From assembly GCF_014645835.1 (NCBI RefSeq), contig NZ_BMMM01000036.1, positions 1-54,239 on the forward strand: DNA of 54,239 nt. Direction: 5' to 3'. The notes beneath the pieces were generated by a model, which searched no databases, was not told the DNA's origin, and saw only the letters and a program-made list of their open reading frames with translations. Position numbers and translations under genes: made by a program. The DNA comes from Streptomyces albiflavescens (GTDB taxonomy: Bacteria; Actinomycetota; Actinomycetes; Streptomycetales; Streptomycetaceae). Positions 42,137-50,765 of the stretch are shown here, in pieces. The first letter of the stretch is position 1. Each line of letters starts with the position of its first letter.

Positions 42137-42974
42137 ACCGCGACGGCAGGGCGCTGCGCGCGAGCGGGTCGCGCAGCGTCTGCGTGACCTGCGCGCCGAT
42201 GCGGGCATGACAGGCACTGAGCTGGCCGTGCGCTGCGGCTGGACGCACCCGAAGACGTCCCGTATCGAGAACGCGCGCACGCCCCCCACACCACAGGACA
42301 TCCGCCTGTGGTGCCGCGCCTGCGGCGCCGACGACCAGGCGGCGGACATCATCGTGCAGTCCCGCGACGCCGAGTCGCAGTACGTCGAGTGGCAGCGCAA
42401 GGTCCGTGCCGGGCTCACCCGCCTGCAGGGCAGCTACGTGCAGCTGTACCAGGCGACGGAGCTGTTCCGGATCTACTCGCCCACCCTGGTTCCCGGCCTG
42501 CTCCAGACCGAGGGCTACGCGCGCGCCCTGCTGTCCGCGAATGCCCGCCTGCTCGACATCCCGGACGACGCCGAAGAGGCCGCCGCGGCCCGCCTCGAAC
42601 GGTCGCAGGTCATTCACGAGCCGGGGCACCGGTTCGTCATGCTGATCGAAGAGGGCGTCCTGCGCTACCAGTTGGGGGACGCGGACGCGATGGCCGCCCA
42701 GCTCGGTCATCTGCTGACCGCCGGGGCACTCCCCTCGGTGTCGCTGGGCATCATCCCCAGCGCAACCCAGGAGCGTCGCCTGCGGCCGCAGGAGCTGTTC
42801 CACGTGTACGACGACACGCTGGTGTCGGTGGAGCTCCTGTCGGCCCAGGTCCGCGTCACCCAGCCCAGCGAAATCGCCCTGTATTTGAAGGCGTTCGAGC
42901 ATCTGCGCGGCATGGCCGTGTACGGGGCTGACGCTCGCGCACTGATCGTGAAGGCCATCGACGCCCTGCGCTGA
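42072..42974 (+). CDS. XRE-type regulator with DUF5753 (300 aa)
   Basis: An N-terminal helix-turn-helix (RLRDLRADAGMTGTELAVRC, GWTHPKTSRIENARTPP) and a C-terminal DUF5753 domain (RIYSPTLVPGLLQTEGYARA, HRFVMLIEEGVLRYQLGD, YDDTLVSVELLSAQVRVTQP). I start at ATG 42072 (MSKGSSNKWARARS) because this matches the usual N-terminus; it overlaps the GAF gene by 65 bases. These regulators usually pair with a small DUF397 protein, which is absent here. The target is unknown. Confidence 0.88.
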   Translation: MSKGSSNKWARARSPTAARAGRPRRQGAARERVAQRLRDLRADAGMTGTELAVRCGWTHPKTSRIENARTPPTPQDIRLWCRACGADDQAADIIVQSRDAESQYVEWQRKVRAGLTRLQGSYVQLYQATELFRIYSPTLVPGLLQTEGYARALLSANARLLDIPDDAEEAAAARLERSQVIHEPGHRFVMLIEEGVLRYQLGDADAMAAQLGHLLTAGALPSVSLGIIPSATQERRLRPQELFHVYDDTLVSVELLSAQVRVTQPSEIALYLKAFEHLRGMAVYGADARALIVKAIDALR

Positions 42975-43053
42975 CCCTGCCGCCCGTCTAGCTGCCGTGG
43001 TCGGGCTCATGGTCGGGCCACCACGCGTCTCAGCCCTGGCGTGCATGTGGTGC

Positions 43054-43100
43054 GCAGCCTGATTGCGCATCCTCGGACGAGCGGTGCGCAATCAGGCTGC
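43054..43100. repeat. perfect 16-bp inverted repeat
   Basis: GCAGCCTGATTGCGCA (43054-43069) and TGCGCAATCAGGCTGC (43085-43100), loop 15. It lies 80 bases behind the XRE/DUF5753 gene and just before IS630 debris. It could be a terminator or an end of a lost insertion. Confidence 0.65.
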
Positions 43101-43114
43101 ACAGCCGGACAATG

Positions 43115-43430
43115 CTGGTGGTCAGTTCCTCGTCGGGGCCCGAAGCTGGAACCGTTGTTGCTCTCTGCTGAGGAGCAGGCGACGTTGGAACGGTGGATGC
43201 TTCGGGCGACATCGGCTCAGGCGCTGGCTCTGCGGGCACGGATCGTGTTGGCGTGTGCGGGGCTGGAGGTTCCGCCGATTGTCACGGTTGCCCGGGAGCT
43301 TCGGGTGGCCGCGGACACGGTCCGCAAGTGGCGGTGGCGGTTTCTCGTCCAGCGGCTGGACGGACTGGTCGACGAGCCCCGGCCGGGCCGGCCGGCCACC
43401 GTCAGCGTCGATCAGGTCGAAGCGGACTCG
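43115..43430 (+). pseudogene. IS630-family transposase N-terminal remnant
   Basis: RRGPKLEPLLLSAEEQATLE, ALALRARIVLACAGLEVPPI, VARELRVAADTVRKWRWRF and GLVDEPRPGRPATVSVDQVE are the helix-turn-helix half of an IS630 transposase. Homology stops at about 43430 and no DDE domain follows. Confidence 0.8.
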
Positions 43431-43440
43431 ACGCTTGTTG

Positions 43441-43476
43441 CCGGGACATCCAGCCCGTGTGGTCTGGATGTCCCGG
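43441..43476. terminator. perfect 13-bp hairpin
   Basis: CCGGGACATCCAG (43441-43453), loop of ten, CTGGATGTCCCGG (43464-43476). It lies 13 bases behind the stop (43489) of a minus-strand gene remnant and may have been that gene's terminator. Confidence 0.6.
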
Positions 43477-43488
43477 CCGTTGGCTGGG

Positions 43489-43614
43489 TCAGCCGATTCC
43501 GGTGACCTGCAGGGCCGTGGTCCAGTTGTTCTTGATGGCGCTGCGGGCGGAGGACAGGGTGATGGTGCCGGCGCAGACGGCGTTCTTCAGCTTCGTCTCC
43601 ACTCCGTCTTTGGA
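43489..43614 (-). pseudogene. C-terminal remnant of an unassigned protein
   Basis: The minus strand reads HSKDGVETKLKNAVCAGTIT, LSSARSAIKNNWTTALQVTG and stops. This 'VE..L...VC.G.isL..AQ.AI..nWTTA' ending is one I associate with Streptomyces proteins carrying an HNH-like or secreted domain, but the assignment is weak. Its front is lost at the junction with the neighbouring IS630 remnant. Confidence 0.4.
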
Positions 43615-43617
43615 GTG

Positions 43618-44045
43618 CGCGGTCGATCCCTTCGGCCCGCGCTGCCGCGGCCAGGGAATCCAACGTCCACTCGGATGGCCCGGACTCGTCGAAGGCCCAC
43701 AGTTCCCCGACGGGCTCCCACCTCAGCCGCCCTGGCGGCACGGTTCTTGACCAGGAAGATGATCCGAGATCGGTCCTCCTCGGTGATCCGTCGCTTGCGG
43801 CCCTGCACGCCCAGATCCTCCAGTCCTTGCAGGCCTGAGCGGTTGAAGCGATGCAGCCAGCACCGGACCGTTTTCTGGCTGCAGTCCAGCTCCACGGCGA
43901 TCGCCGGCACCCGTAGTCCCGACCAGCTCAGCTCGATCATCCGGGCCCGCATCACTGCATCGCGCGGCGCCTTCCGTGCCCGCGACAACCGGCGAACGAC
44001 GGTCCGCTCGTCCTCATCACGACCCGGTCGTGCCCGTAAAACCAT
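43618..44045 (-). pseudogene. second IS630-family transposase remnant
   Basis: From ATG 44045: VLRARPGRDEDERTVVRRLS, MIELSWSGLRVPAIAVELDC, KTVRCWLHRFNRSGLQGLED and RKRRITEEDRSRIIFLVKN. Then a frameshift near 43740, then PPGRLRWEPVGELWAFDESG. Only the helix-turn-helix half and a little more remain. It is unlike the plus-strand remnant at 43115 and belongs to a different element. Confidence 0.75.
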
Positions 44046-44121
44046 CGTCCAGCACCCGTCCCCGAGCACCGCCAACTACCCCGCCACCAGGACATATACC
44101 CAACGAAAGAGGAATCCAGCA

Positions 44122-45105
44122 CTAGATGTGCGCTGCGGCCGTCGTGGCCCGGATGGGCAGATCGCCGTCGCGCAGGCGACGCCCGCCGCGGCCGTTGTCC
44201 ACCGCGACGAGCTCGGCGAGGATCGACAGGGCGCTCTCGGCGAGCGACGCTCCGCCGAGATCGAGGCCCGCCGGGCCGGTCAGCCGGTCCAGTCCGGGCG
44301 CGTCGGCCAGGCGCCGCAGGCGTTGTGCGTGAGTGGCCCTGCTGCCGAGCGCGGCGACGTACCCGGCGGGGCCTGCCAGAGCGGCGCGAAGTGCACGGTC
44401 GTCGATGCGCGGGTCATGGCTGAGTGTGACGACCGCGTCGCGTACGCCGAGCGGATGCCGGGCGATCCAGTCGTCGGGCCAGGCACGGACGATGTCGGCG
44501 GTGCCGGTGAAGGCCCCGGAGGCGACATGCCCGGGTCGGGGATCGAGGACGGCGACCTTGCGGTGCAAGGTCCCGGCCAGGGTGGCCAGGACTGCGGCGA
44601 GATCTGTTGCGCCGATCAGCAGCAGCCGCGGCCGACCCGTCAGTTCCTCGGTGAACGCGGGGCCCATGTCGGGCAGTTGGTCGGCCGTGGCTGCCGTCGA
44701 CCAGCGGTGGGGTGGCCTCAGCCCGACCCGCACGGTGAGCGGACGGTCCTCGGCCAGGGCCGTGGTGATGGCGGTGTGCACCGGCTTGGGCGGCGCGGGC
44801 GTGATGAGGACTCGCAGCTCGCCGGCGCAGACGGGAGTGTCCTCCCAGGGCAGGAGGTCGTCCCCGGGCGATACCGCGGTCACATGCGGCGCGGCCCCTG
44901 CGAGCACGGCGCGGGCCGTGTCCAGGACGATGCCCTCGACGCAGCCGCCCGACAGCGAGCCGCGCCACGTACCGTCCTCGGCGGCGGCCATGGTGGCGCC
45001 GAGCGGTCGTGATCCGGGCCCGTCCCGGCCCACCAGCCGGGCCAGCACGACGGGTCGGCCCGCCCGACGGTGGGCGTCGACGAAGGGCCATACCTCGCGT
45101 AGCAC
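44122..45105 (-). CDS. XdhC/PaoD-type molybdenum-cofactor maturation protein (327 aa)
   Basis: XdhC-type chaperone: the front has SGGCVEGIVLDTARAVLAG (with the conserved Cys), CAGELRVLITP follows, then a Rossmann-like half with PRLLLIGATDLAAVL, VRDAVVTLSHDPRIDDRAL, YVAALGSRATHAQRL and RLTGPAGLDLGG. It binds and sulfurates molybdenum cofactor for insertion into the oxidoreductase. GTG 45105 is five bases behind AGGAGG; frames starting further up lack this. It is the last gene of the four-gene operon, in the same order as paoABCD. Confidence 0.9.
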   Translation of the reverse strand: MLREVWPFVDAHRRAGRPVVLARLVGRDGPGSRPLGATMAAAEDGTWRGSLSGGCVEGIVLDTARAVLAGAAPHVTAVSPGDDLLPWEDTPVCAGELRVLITPAPPKPVHTAITTALAEDRPLTVRVGLRPPHRWSTAATADQLPDMGPAFTEELTGRPRLLLIGATDLAAVLATLAGTLHRKVAVLDPRPGHVASGAFTGTADIVRAWPDDWIARHPLGVRDAVVTLSHDPRIDDRALRAALAGPAGYVAALGSRATHAQRLRRLADAPGLDRLTGPAGLDLGGASLAESALSILAELVAVDNGRGGRRLRDGDLPIRATTAAAHI

Positions 45106-45176
45106 GCGTTCCTCCTGTTCAGGCCCCGTGCCGGGGCGGTGACGGCAGCGGTCCGGGAGCCCGTTCTTGCGAACGC

Positions 45177-47369
45177 TCACCGCGGAGGCGGTTCCTCAAG
45201 CACTCGGTCCGGACGGATGGGCAGGGTCCGGTGGCGGCGGCCGGTGGCGTGCCAGACGGCATTCGCGATCGCGGCGGCGGTGCCGACGGTGCCGATTTCG
45301 CCGACACCCTTGATGCCGGAGGGGTCGCCCGGTTCGTAGTCGGGTACGAAGTCGGCTTCGATGTCGGGGATGTCGGCGTGTGCGGCGATGTGGTAGCCGG
45401 CGAAGTCCCCGTTGACGTGGCGGCCGGTGGCCGGATCCCGGACGCCTTCTTCGTGCAGGGCCATCGACAACCCCATGATCATGCCCCCGACGAGCTGACT
45501 GCGTGCGAGCAGCGGGTTGATCACGCGGCCCACGGCGAACATGCCCAACAGCCGCCGCACCCGCACCTCGCCGGTCGCCGGATCGACGGTTACTTCGCAG
45601 AACACGGCACTGTAGGAATGCCGTTCCATGGGGGGCAGCGCACCGAGCGACTCGGTGGTGTCGAACGAGACGGTCAGCGGCAGCGTGGCGCCTGCCAGCT
45701 GGGAGCGCAGCTTCGCCGCGGCCCCGGTGATCGCCCAGGACCAGGACGTCGTGCCCCGGGATCCGCCGGCGCTCCACGCGGGACCGAGGTCGCTGTCCGC
45801 GATCAGCAGCCGTATCCGTTCGGGATCTATGCGCAGCGCCTCGGCCGCCACTGCGGTCAACGCGGTGCGTGCGCCCGTACCGATGTCGCTGGCGCCGATG
45901 GCCACGGTGAAGCCCCCGTCCGCCTCGGCGGTGATCGACGCCGTCGAGGGCAGCGCACCCGCGGAGAAGGACGTGGCCGCCATCCCGGTGCCGACGAGCA
46001 GGTGTCCCTCGCTCCGCGTGCGCGGCTCGCGGTCGCGTGTGGCCCAGCCGAACCGGCGAGCGCCCTCTCTCAGGCACGTGACGAGGTTGCGGCGGCTGAA
46101 CGGCAGGCCGGACACAGGGCCGACGCGGGGCTCGTTGCGCAGCCGAAGCTCGAGGGGGTCCATGCGCAACCGCTCCGCCACCTCGTCCATGGCGGATTCA
46201 AGCGCGAACGAGCCGGGTGTCGCGCCGGGCCCGCGCACCGAGTACGGCGGCAGGATGTCGACGGGGACTGCGGTGCGCCGGGTGCGGATCGCCCGTGCCG
46301 CGTAGAGCGTGTTGGAGAGCTCGGTGCAGTTCTCGAGGTAATCCGCGAGTTTCGAGACTTCGAAGGCCGCTGTGTGGTCGATGGCGCGCAGCCGGCCGTC
46401 GGCATCGGCCCCGATCCGCACGCGCTGGTCGGTCGCCGGCCGCATCGAGACCGTCTGAAACACCTGACTGCGGGTCAGGGTGACGCGCACGGCGCGGTTG
46501 AACATCGTCGCAGCCATCACCGCCAGGACCAACTGGGGTCCGCAGCCCCCCGATTTGGACCCGAAGCCGCCACCGACATGCAAGGACCGGACGCGCACCT
46601 GCTTCGGTTCGAGGTGGAACAGCGTGGCCACCGTCATGGCGACCAGGAAGGGCCCTTGGTTGGAGTCGACGACCTGCAGGCGCTCGCCTTCCCACCAGGC
46701 GGTCGCAGAGTGCGGCTCCATGGCGGCGCCGTGCGCCTCGGGGGTGACGTAGCGCTCGTCGACGGCCACCGTACTCGCGGCCACCTCCCTCTCGACGTCA
46801 CCGACGGTGGCGTCCTCGCCGAAGAACGCCGTCGCCGGCCGGGCGGCCGGGTGCTCGAGTGAGAAGTCGACGTCGTACGGTTCCTCGTCATATGTCACCC
46901 GCAGCGCCATGGCTGCCGACCGGGCCTGCTCCGCCGTCTCCGCTACCACCAGCGCAATCGGCCGACCGGAGTGAGGGATCTCATCGTTCTGCAGCAGGTG
47001 CATGCCGCCGTCGGGCCCGAAGAACGATCCGGCATCCAGGTTGAGCCGAGGTGCGTTGCTGTGGTCGAGCACGCCCAGCACGCCCGGCATGGCAAGCGCG
47101 GCGGAGGTGTCGATGTCGCGAATGCGTCCGCGGGTCACCGTGGAGGTGACGACCCACCCGTGCGCCAGCTCGCTCATCGGCTCGTCTGCGGCGTAGCGCA
47201 CCGCGCCGGTGACCTTGGCCATACCCTCCACCCGGGGCCGTGCCATGCCGATGGCTCCCAGTGGCGGTTCACCCATGCGGGCCGACGGCGCGGAGGTCCC
47301 GGCAGTGTTCGGCCGGAGGGCCTGGTGTCCGGATGGTGCCGGTGATGGACTGGTCGAGGAGGCGGCCAT
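45177..47369 (-). CDS. molybdopterin-binding subunit of a xanthine-dehydrogenase-family aldehyde oxidoreductase (730 aa)
   Basis: PaoC/YagR-like catalytic subunit. ATG 47369 lies behind AAGGAGA. It contains RPRVEGMAKVTGAVRYAADE, the cofactor loops HVGGGFGSKSGGCGPQ and YSVRGPGATPGSFALESAMD, and the base glutamate motif GIKGVGEIGTVGTAAAIANA near the C-terminus. The glutamate needed for Mo-hydroxylases is present. No Tat signal is seen, so it is cytoplasmic, unlike E. coli PaoABC. The substrate is probably an aromatic or heterocyclic aldehyde or purine-like compound; sequence alone does not tell. Confidence 0.93.
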   Translation of the reverse strand: MAASSTSPSPAPSGHQALRPNTAGTSAPSARMGEPPLGAIGMARPRVEGMAKVTGAVRYAADEPMSELAHGWVVTSTVTRGRIRDIDTSAALAMPGVLGVLDHSNAPRLNLDAGSFFGPDGGMHLLQNDEIPHSGRPIALVVAETAEQARSAAMALRVTYDEEPYDVDFSLEHPAARPATAFFGEDATVGDVEREVAASTVAVDERYVTPEAHGAAMEPHSATAWWEGERLQVVDSNQGPFLVAMTVATLFHLEPKQVRVRSLHVGGGFGSKSGGCGPQLVLAVMAATMFNRAVRVTLTRSQVFQTVSMRPATDQRVRIGADADGRLRAIDHTAAFEVSKLADYLENCTELSNTLYAARAIRTRRTAVPVDILPPYSVRGPGATPGSFALESAMDEVAERLRMDPLELRLRNEPRVGPVSGLPFSRRNLVTCLREGARRFGWATRDREPRTRSEGHLLVGTGMAATSFSAGALPSTASITAEADGGFTVAIGASDIGTGARTALTAVAAEALRIDPERIRLLIADSDLGPAWSAGGSRGTTSWSWAITGAAAKLRSQLAGATLPLTVSFDTTESLGALPPMERHSYSAVFCEVTVDPATGEVRVRRLLGMFAVGRVINPLLARSQLVGGMIMGLSMALHEEGVRDPATGRHVNGDFAGYHIAAHADIPDIEADFVPDYEPGDPSGIKGVGEIGTVGTAAAIANAVWHATGRRHRTLPIRPDRVLEEPPPR

Positions 47370-47407
47370 GGGTTGATCTCCTTCAGGGGCGTGACGGGAG
47401 CGATTCG

Positions 47408-48394
47408 TCACTCGGCCGGGTGGGCGAGCTCGGTCAGGACGGCCACGATGAGGTTGCGGGCCAGCGTCACCTTGTAGGCGTTGTCGCGCAGCGGCCGCGC
47501 GGCGGACAGCTCCGCATCGGCGGCGACACCGAAGCGGTCGGCTGTGGCGGGGGCGCCCTGCAGGGCGGACTCGGCGGCGTGAGCGCGCAACGGCCGTGAG
47601 GCGAGCCCGCCGAGCGCGATCCGGGCACCTTGCACGACACCCTCGTTGACGTCCAGCGCGGCTGCGACGGAGACGTTCGCGAAGGCGTAGGACGCGCGCT
47701 CGCGGACCTTCCGGTAGCGCGATCGCGGGCTTGCAGCGGCGCCCGGCAGGGTGACCGCGGTGATCAGGGCACCCGAGGGGAGCATGGTTTCCCGTTGCGG
47801 GGTCTCGCCGACCGGCGGATAGAACTCGGACAGCGGGATCTCTTGGGTCCCGTCCAGGGTCTCGTAGTGCACGACCGCGTCGAACGCGACCAGGGCCACG
47901 GCCATGTCCGAGGGATGGGTGGCCGCACAGTGGTCGGACCAGCCGAGAATCGCGTGGTTGTGGTGCTCTCCGGCGATCGCGGAACAGCCGCTGCCGGGGC
48001 TGCGCTTGTTGCACGGCTGGGAGGAGTCTGCGAAGTAGCCGCACCGGGTCCGCTGCAGCAGGTTGCCGCCCACCGTGGCCATGTTGCGCAGCTGCCCCGA
48101 CGCGCCCGCCAGCACGGCCTGGCTGAGCGCCGGGTACCGGCGGCGCACCTCGGGGTGGGCGGCCGCGTCGCTGTTGGTCGTCGTCGCGCCGATGACGAGT
48201 CCTCCGTCGGGTGCGTCGCGGACTCCGTCCAGCGGCAGGCCGCGCACATCCACCAGCCGGTTGGGCGTCTCGATCCCGTCCTTCATCAGATCGACGAGAT
48301 TGGTTCCACCGCCGAGAAACCGGGCGCCGTCGTCGGCGGCCAGGGCGAGCGCTTCACGGACCTGCCCGGGCCGCTGGTAGCTGAACTCCTTCAC
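47408..48394 (-). CDS. FAD-binding subunit of the same oxidoreductase (328 aa)
   Basis: PaoB/YagS-like. GTG 48394 overlaps the stop of the iron-sulfur gene in GTGA. FAD motifs: DDGARFLGGGTNLVDLMKDG and LRNMATVGGNLLQRTRC. It carries the PaoB-type cysteine insertion (CGYFADSSQPCNKRSPGSGC) that binds an extra 4Fe-4S cluster. It moves electrons between the Mo subunit, iron-sulfur centres and acceptor. Confidence 0.92.
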   Translation of the reverse strand: MKEFSYQRPGQVREALALAADDGARFLGGGTNLVDLMKDGIETPNRLVDVRGLPLDGVRDAPDGGLVIGATTTNSDAAAHPEVRRRYPALSQAVLAGASGQLRNMATVGGNLLQRTRCGYFADSSQPCNKRSPGSGCSAIAGEHHNHAILGWSDHCAATHPSDMAVALVAFDAVVHYETLDGTQEIPLSEFYPPVGETPQRETMLPSGALITAVTLPGAAASPRSRYRKVRERASYAFANVSVAAALDVNEGVVQGARIALGGLASRPLRAHAAESALQGAPATADRFGVAADAELSAARPLRDNAYKVTLARNLIVAVLTELAHPAE

Positions 48395-48933
48395 CCAGTC
48401 ACCTCCGCGCGGGACGCCGTCTCCAGCACAGCGCGCACGATCGACGGGTACGCGCCGCAGCGGCACAGGTTTCCGCTCAGGCGCTCGCGCACCTCCTCGG
48501 CGTCCAACTCCGGCGCCGGTCCCTCGGCTGAGACGTCGGTGGTGACCGCGCTGGGCCAGCCCGCCGCGTGTTCGGCCAGCATGCCGACCGCGGAGCACAG
48601 CTGCCCGGGTGTGCAGTACCCGCACTGGAAACCGTCAAGCTGCACGAACGCCTGCTGCAGCGGGTGCAGTTCACCATCGGATGCGAGGCCCTCGATCGTC
48701 GTGACGTCCGAGCCGTCGGCGGCGACCGCCAGCGTCAGGCAGGACACCACGCGCCGGCCGTCCAGCAGCACCGTGCAGGCGCCGCACTGACCCCGATCGC
48801 AGCCCTTTTTCGGCCCTGTGTGGCCCGTTTCCTCACGGAGCGCGTCGAGCAGTGTCCTGCGATTGTCGACGTTCAAACGGTGCGACTGACCGTTGACGCA
48901 AAGGTGTATCTCGCTGCGGGTGTAGTCCGTCAT
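48391..48933 (-). CDS. 2Fe-2S subunit of the same oxidoreductase (180 aa)
   Basis: PaoA/YagT-like with two 2Fe-2S clusters: GCDRGQCGACTVLLDG plus C in VVSCLTLAV, and CGYCTPGQLCSAV plus GNLCRCGAYPSI. ATG 48933 lies behind GGAGGAG. The N-terminus (MTDYTRSEIHLCVNG) has no twin-arginine signal. It is the first gene of the operon; its promoter region holds a copy of the shared operator. Confidence 0.95.
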   Translation of the reverse strand: MTDYTRSEIHLCVNGQSHRLNVDNRRTLLDALREETGHTGPKKGCDRGQCGACTVLLDGRRVVSCLTLAVAADGSDVTTIEGLASDGELHPLQQAFVQLDGFQCGYCTPGQLCSAVGMLAEHAAGWPSAVTTDVSAEGPAPELDAEEVRERLSGNLCRCGAYPSIVRAVLETASRAEVTG

Positions 48934-48994
48934 GCCGCTCCTCCTTCCTCAATTCGGAGAACCCCCGAAAAGCTACAGCTTCAGGGATTTCTGA

Positions 48995-49057
48995 CATTCA
49001 ACCAGCCCACCTGGGGAGTTGCTTTGCCTGAAAGTGGCGAAGCCTTGCACAATCCTC
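48995..49057 (-). promoter_or_regulatory. AraC-type operator/promoter element, copy 1 (oxidoreductase operon)
   Basis: On the minus strand GAGGATTGTGCAAG (49057-49044), 40 bases, then GGTTGAATG (49003-48995), pointing at the iron-sulfur gene. Copies 2 and 3 have both boxes at exactly the same distance. The middle part is less conserved here than in copies 2 and 3. Confidence 0.7.
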
Positions 49058-49125
49058 TCCGCGACCTCCTATGGCCCGGAAAGCACTGCTGGACCTCTCC
49101 TCGCCCGCGGTGTATCAATCGGTGC

Positions 49126-50016
49126 ATGCTGCTGGACGAACTCCGGACCCTGTTGGTGCGTCACGCTCGAGGTGACGCAACGACCGCCATCGAGCATGTG
49201 CTGATCGGCCGCGAGGAGTCGCAAGCACCCCATGCGTCCATGACGGGGACGGTCATGGCCCTGATCGTCCAAGGCGCCAAACGTCTCGCCCTGGGCGACA
49301 GGGTGTTCGAGTACGGCCCCGGGCAGTACCTGGTCGCGTCCGTCGACCTACCCGTCACTGGTCATTTCATCGGGGCCACCCCGGAGCAGCCGGCGCTGGG
49401 GCTCGGCCTGCTCCTGCAATCCTCGGACGTCGCCGAGATGATGCTGCAGGCCGCTCACGGCTGTTCTCGGCCGAACGGCACCGCACCCTCCGCTATCGCC
49501 GTCAGTGACGCATCCGACGAGCTCCTCGATGCCGCCGTGCGATTGCTGCGCCTGCTCGACCAGCCACGCGACAGGGACATGCTCGCCCCCCTCGTCAAAA
49601 GGGAGATCCTGTGGCGACTGATCACCGGCGAGCAGGGCTCGACGGTTCGCCAGATCGGTCTCGCCGACAGCAAACTGTCCCATATCGCCAGGGCGGTGCA
49701 CTGGATCAGGGAGAACTACCGACATCCGTTCCGGGTGGACGACGTGGCGGAGTTGATCGGGATGAGTACTTCCGCCTTCTACCGGAATTTCCAGGCCGTC
49801 ACCGGAATGAGCCCCATCCAGTTCCAGAAGAAGATCAGACTCCATGAGGCCCGGCTTCTCCTGGCAACACATCCAAAGGACATCGCACACATCGGATACC
49901 GCGTTGGATACGACAGCCCGTCCCAGTTCAGCCGAGAATACCGACGCCTCTTCGGCGCGCCACCCAGTCAGGACGCGATTCGATTTGCGGCACGCACGGC
50001 CGGCGAAAGGGATTGA
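49126..50016 (+). CDS. AraC-family regulator with AraC_N domain, paralogue 1 (296 aa)
   Basis: The N-terminal AraC_N domain (ALIVQGAKRLALGDRVFEYG, GQYLVASVDLPVTG) is followed by two C-terminal helix-turn-helices (DVAELIGMSTSAFYRNFQAV and IGYRVGYDSPSQFSREYRR). YqhC of E. coli, which senses aldehydes, has the same architecture. It is divergent from the oxidoreductase operon. About two-thirds of its residues look the same as those of the regulator at 50766-51671. The 3' end overlaps the convergent methyltransferase gene by 49 bases. Confidence 0.9.
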   Translation: MLLDELRTLLVRHARGDATTAIEHVLIGREESQAPHASMTGTVMALIVQGAKRLALGDRVFEYGPGQYLVASVDLPVTGHFIGATPEQPALGLGLLLQSSDVAEMMLQAAHGCSRPNGTAPSAIAVSDASDELLDAAVRLLRLLDQPRDRDMLAPLVKREILWRLITGEQGSTVRQIGLADSKLSHIARAVHWIRENYRHPFRVDDVAELIGMSTSAFYRNFQAVTGMSPIQFQKKIRLHEARLLLATHPKDIAHIGYRVGYDSPSQFSREYRRLFGAPPSQDAIRFAARTAGERD

Positions 50017-50609
50017 CCGACCGGACCGCGCGGCCTGCGGGCGGAATACACCAGGGCGGGAGGCAGGTTACGGTACACCGTCCTGCTTGCGACCACTTCT
50101 TCGAACGCCTGCCGCAACTGCGCGAGCCGGTGACGGCTCGGAGGCGCCCAGCGGGCGAAGGTGTAGGTGAATTGCGTGTACACGCCGCTCTCGGACAGAA
50201 GCGAGGCAATCTTCGGTACGAGGGTGCCGCCGTGCGGGCCGGTGAACGCCGACCAGGGCAGGCTGCTCACCACCACGTCCGCTGTGCGCACGCCCCGGTC
50301 AGCGAGGACGCTGGGGAGGTCCCAGGCGGAGGCGGTGACTATCTCGGCGCGAGGGAACCGCCGAACCAGATGCGTGGCGAGCCGCTCGTTCAGTTCGACC
50401 GCAATGTGACGGCCGCGGCCTGCCAGTTTGCGTTGGATCGCCTCGGTGGCTGGCCCGGTGCCCGGACCGAGTTCCACCACCACGGGCTCGCCCCGCTCCG
50501 GCACGGCGGCGATGAGCCGCTCGACCAGGCGGGACGAACTCGGGATCAGGGAGGCCGTCCGGAGCGGGCTGCGCAGGAACTCGCGGGCGAAGAGCGCTGT
50601 TTCACTCAT
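49968..50609 (-). CDS. SAM-dependent methyltransferase, PmtA/KsgA-like (213 aa)
   Basis: Motif I VVVELGPGTGPATEAI, then HIAVELNERLATHLVRRFP, ADVVVSSLPWSAFT (in the place of the NPPY/N-L-P motif) and a C-terminal strand FTYTFARWAPP. It resembles phospholipid N-methyltransferases and rRNA adenine dimethylases; the former is more likely from SSLPW. ATG 50609 follows a copy of the AraC operator, so it belongs to the same regulon. It converges with, and overlaps, AraC paralogue 1. Confidence 0.8.
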   Translation of the reverse strand: MSETALFAREFLRSPLRTASLIPSSSRLVERLIAAVPERGEPVVVELGPGTGPATEAIQRKLAGRGRHIAVELNERLATHLVRRFPRAEIVTASAWDLPSVLADRGVRTADVVVSSLPWSAFTGPHGGTLVPKIASLLSESGVYTQFTYTFARWAPPSRHRLAQLRQAFEEVVASRTVYRNLPPALVYSARRPRGPVGQSLSPAVRAANRIAS

Positions 50610-50684
50610 GCTGTGACCCTTGCGGTGTGGTGGGATCCAGGGACGGGCAGGCATTTTCCTGCTCCGTAGGAGAACCGGTGATCC

Positions 50685-50747
50685 CATTGAACCGCTGTGA
50701 CCTGCGGAAACCGTAGACTGATTCTCGCTCGCCCTTGCACGATCCTC
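50685..50747 (-). promoter_or_regulatory. AraC-type operator/promoter element, copy 2 (methyltransferase)
   Basis: Minus strand: GAGGATCGTGCAAG (50747-50734), 40 bases, GGTTCAATG (50693-50685), then the methyltransferase start at 50609. Aligned without gaps with copy 3, most positions of the 63 are identical, including CGAGCGAG, GTTTCCGCAGGTCA and GGATCACC beyond it. A TACGGT could serve as -10. Confidence 0.75.
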
Positions 50748-50765
50748 CTGCGTGGCGCGGCCTGC

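Noticed and set aside
45177..48044. 955-residue version of the molybdopterin subunit
   Set aside because: The extra 225 residues are a shadow of the FAD-subunit gene; ATG 47369 has a strong ribosome site and the normal family start.
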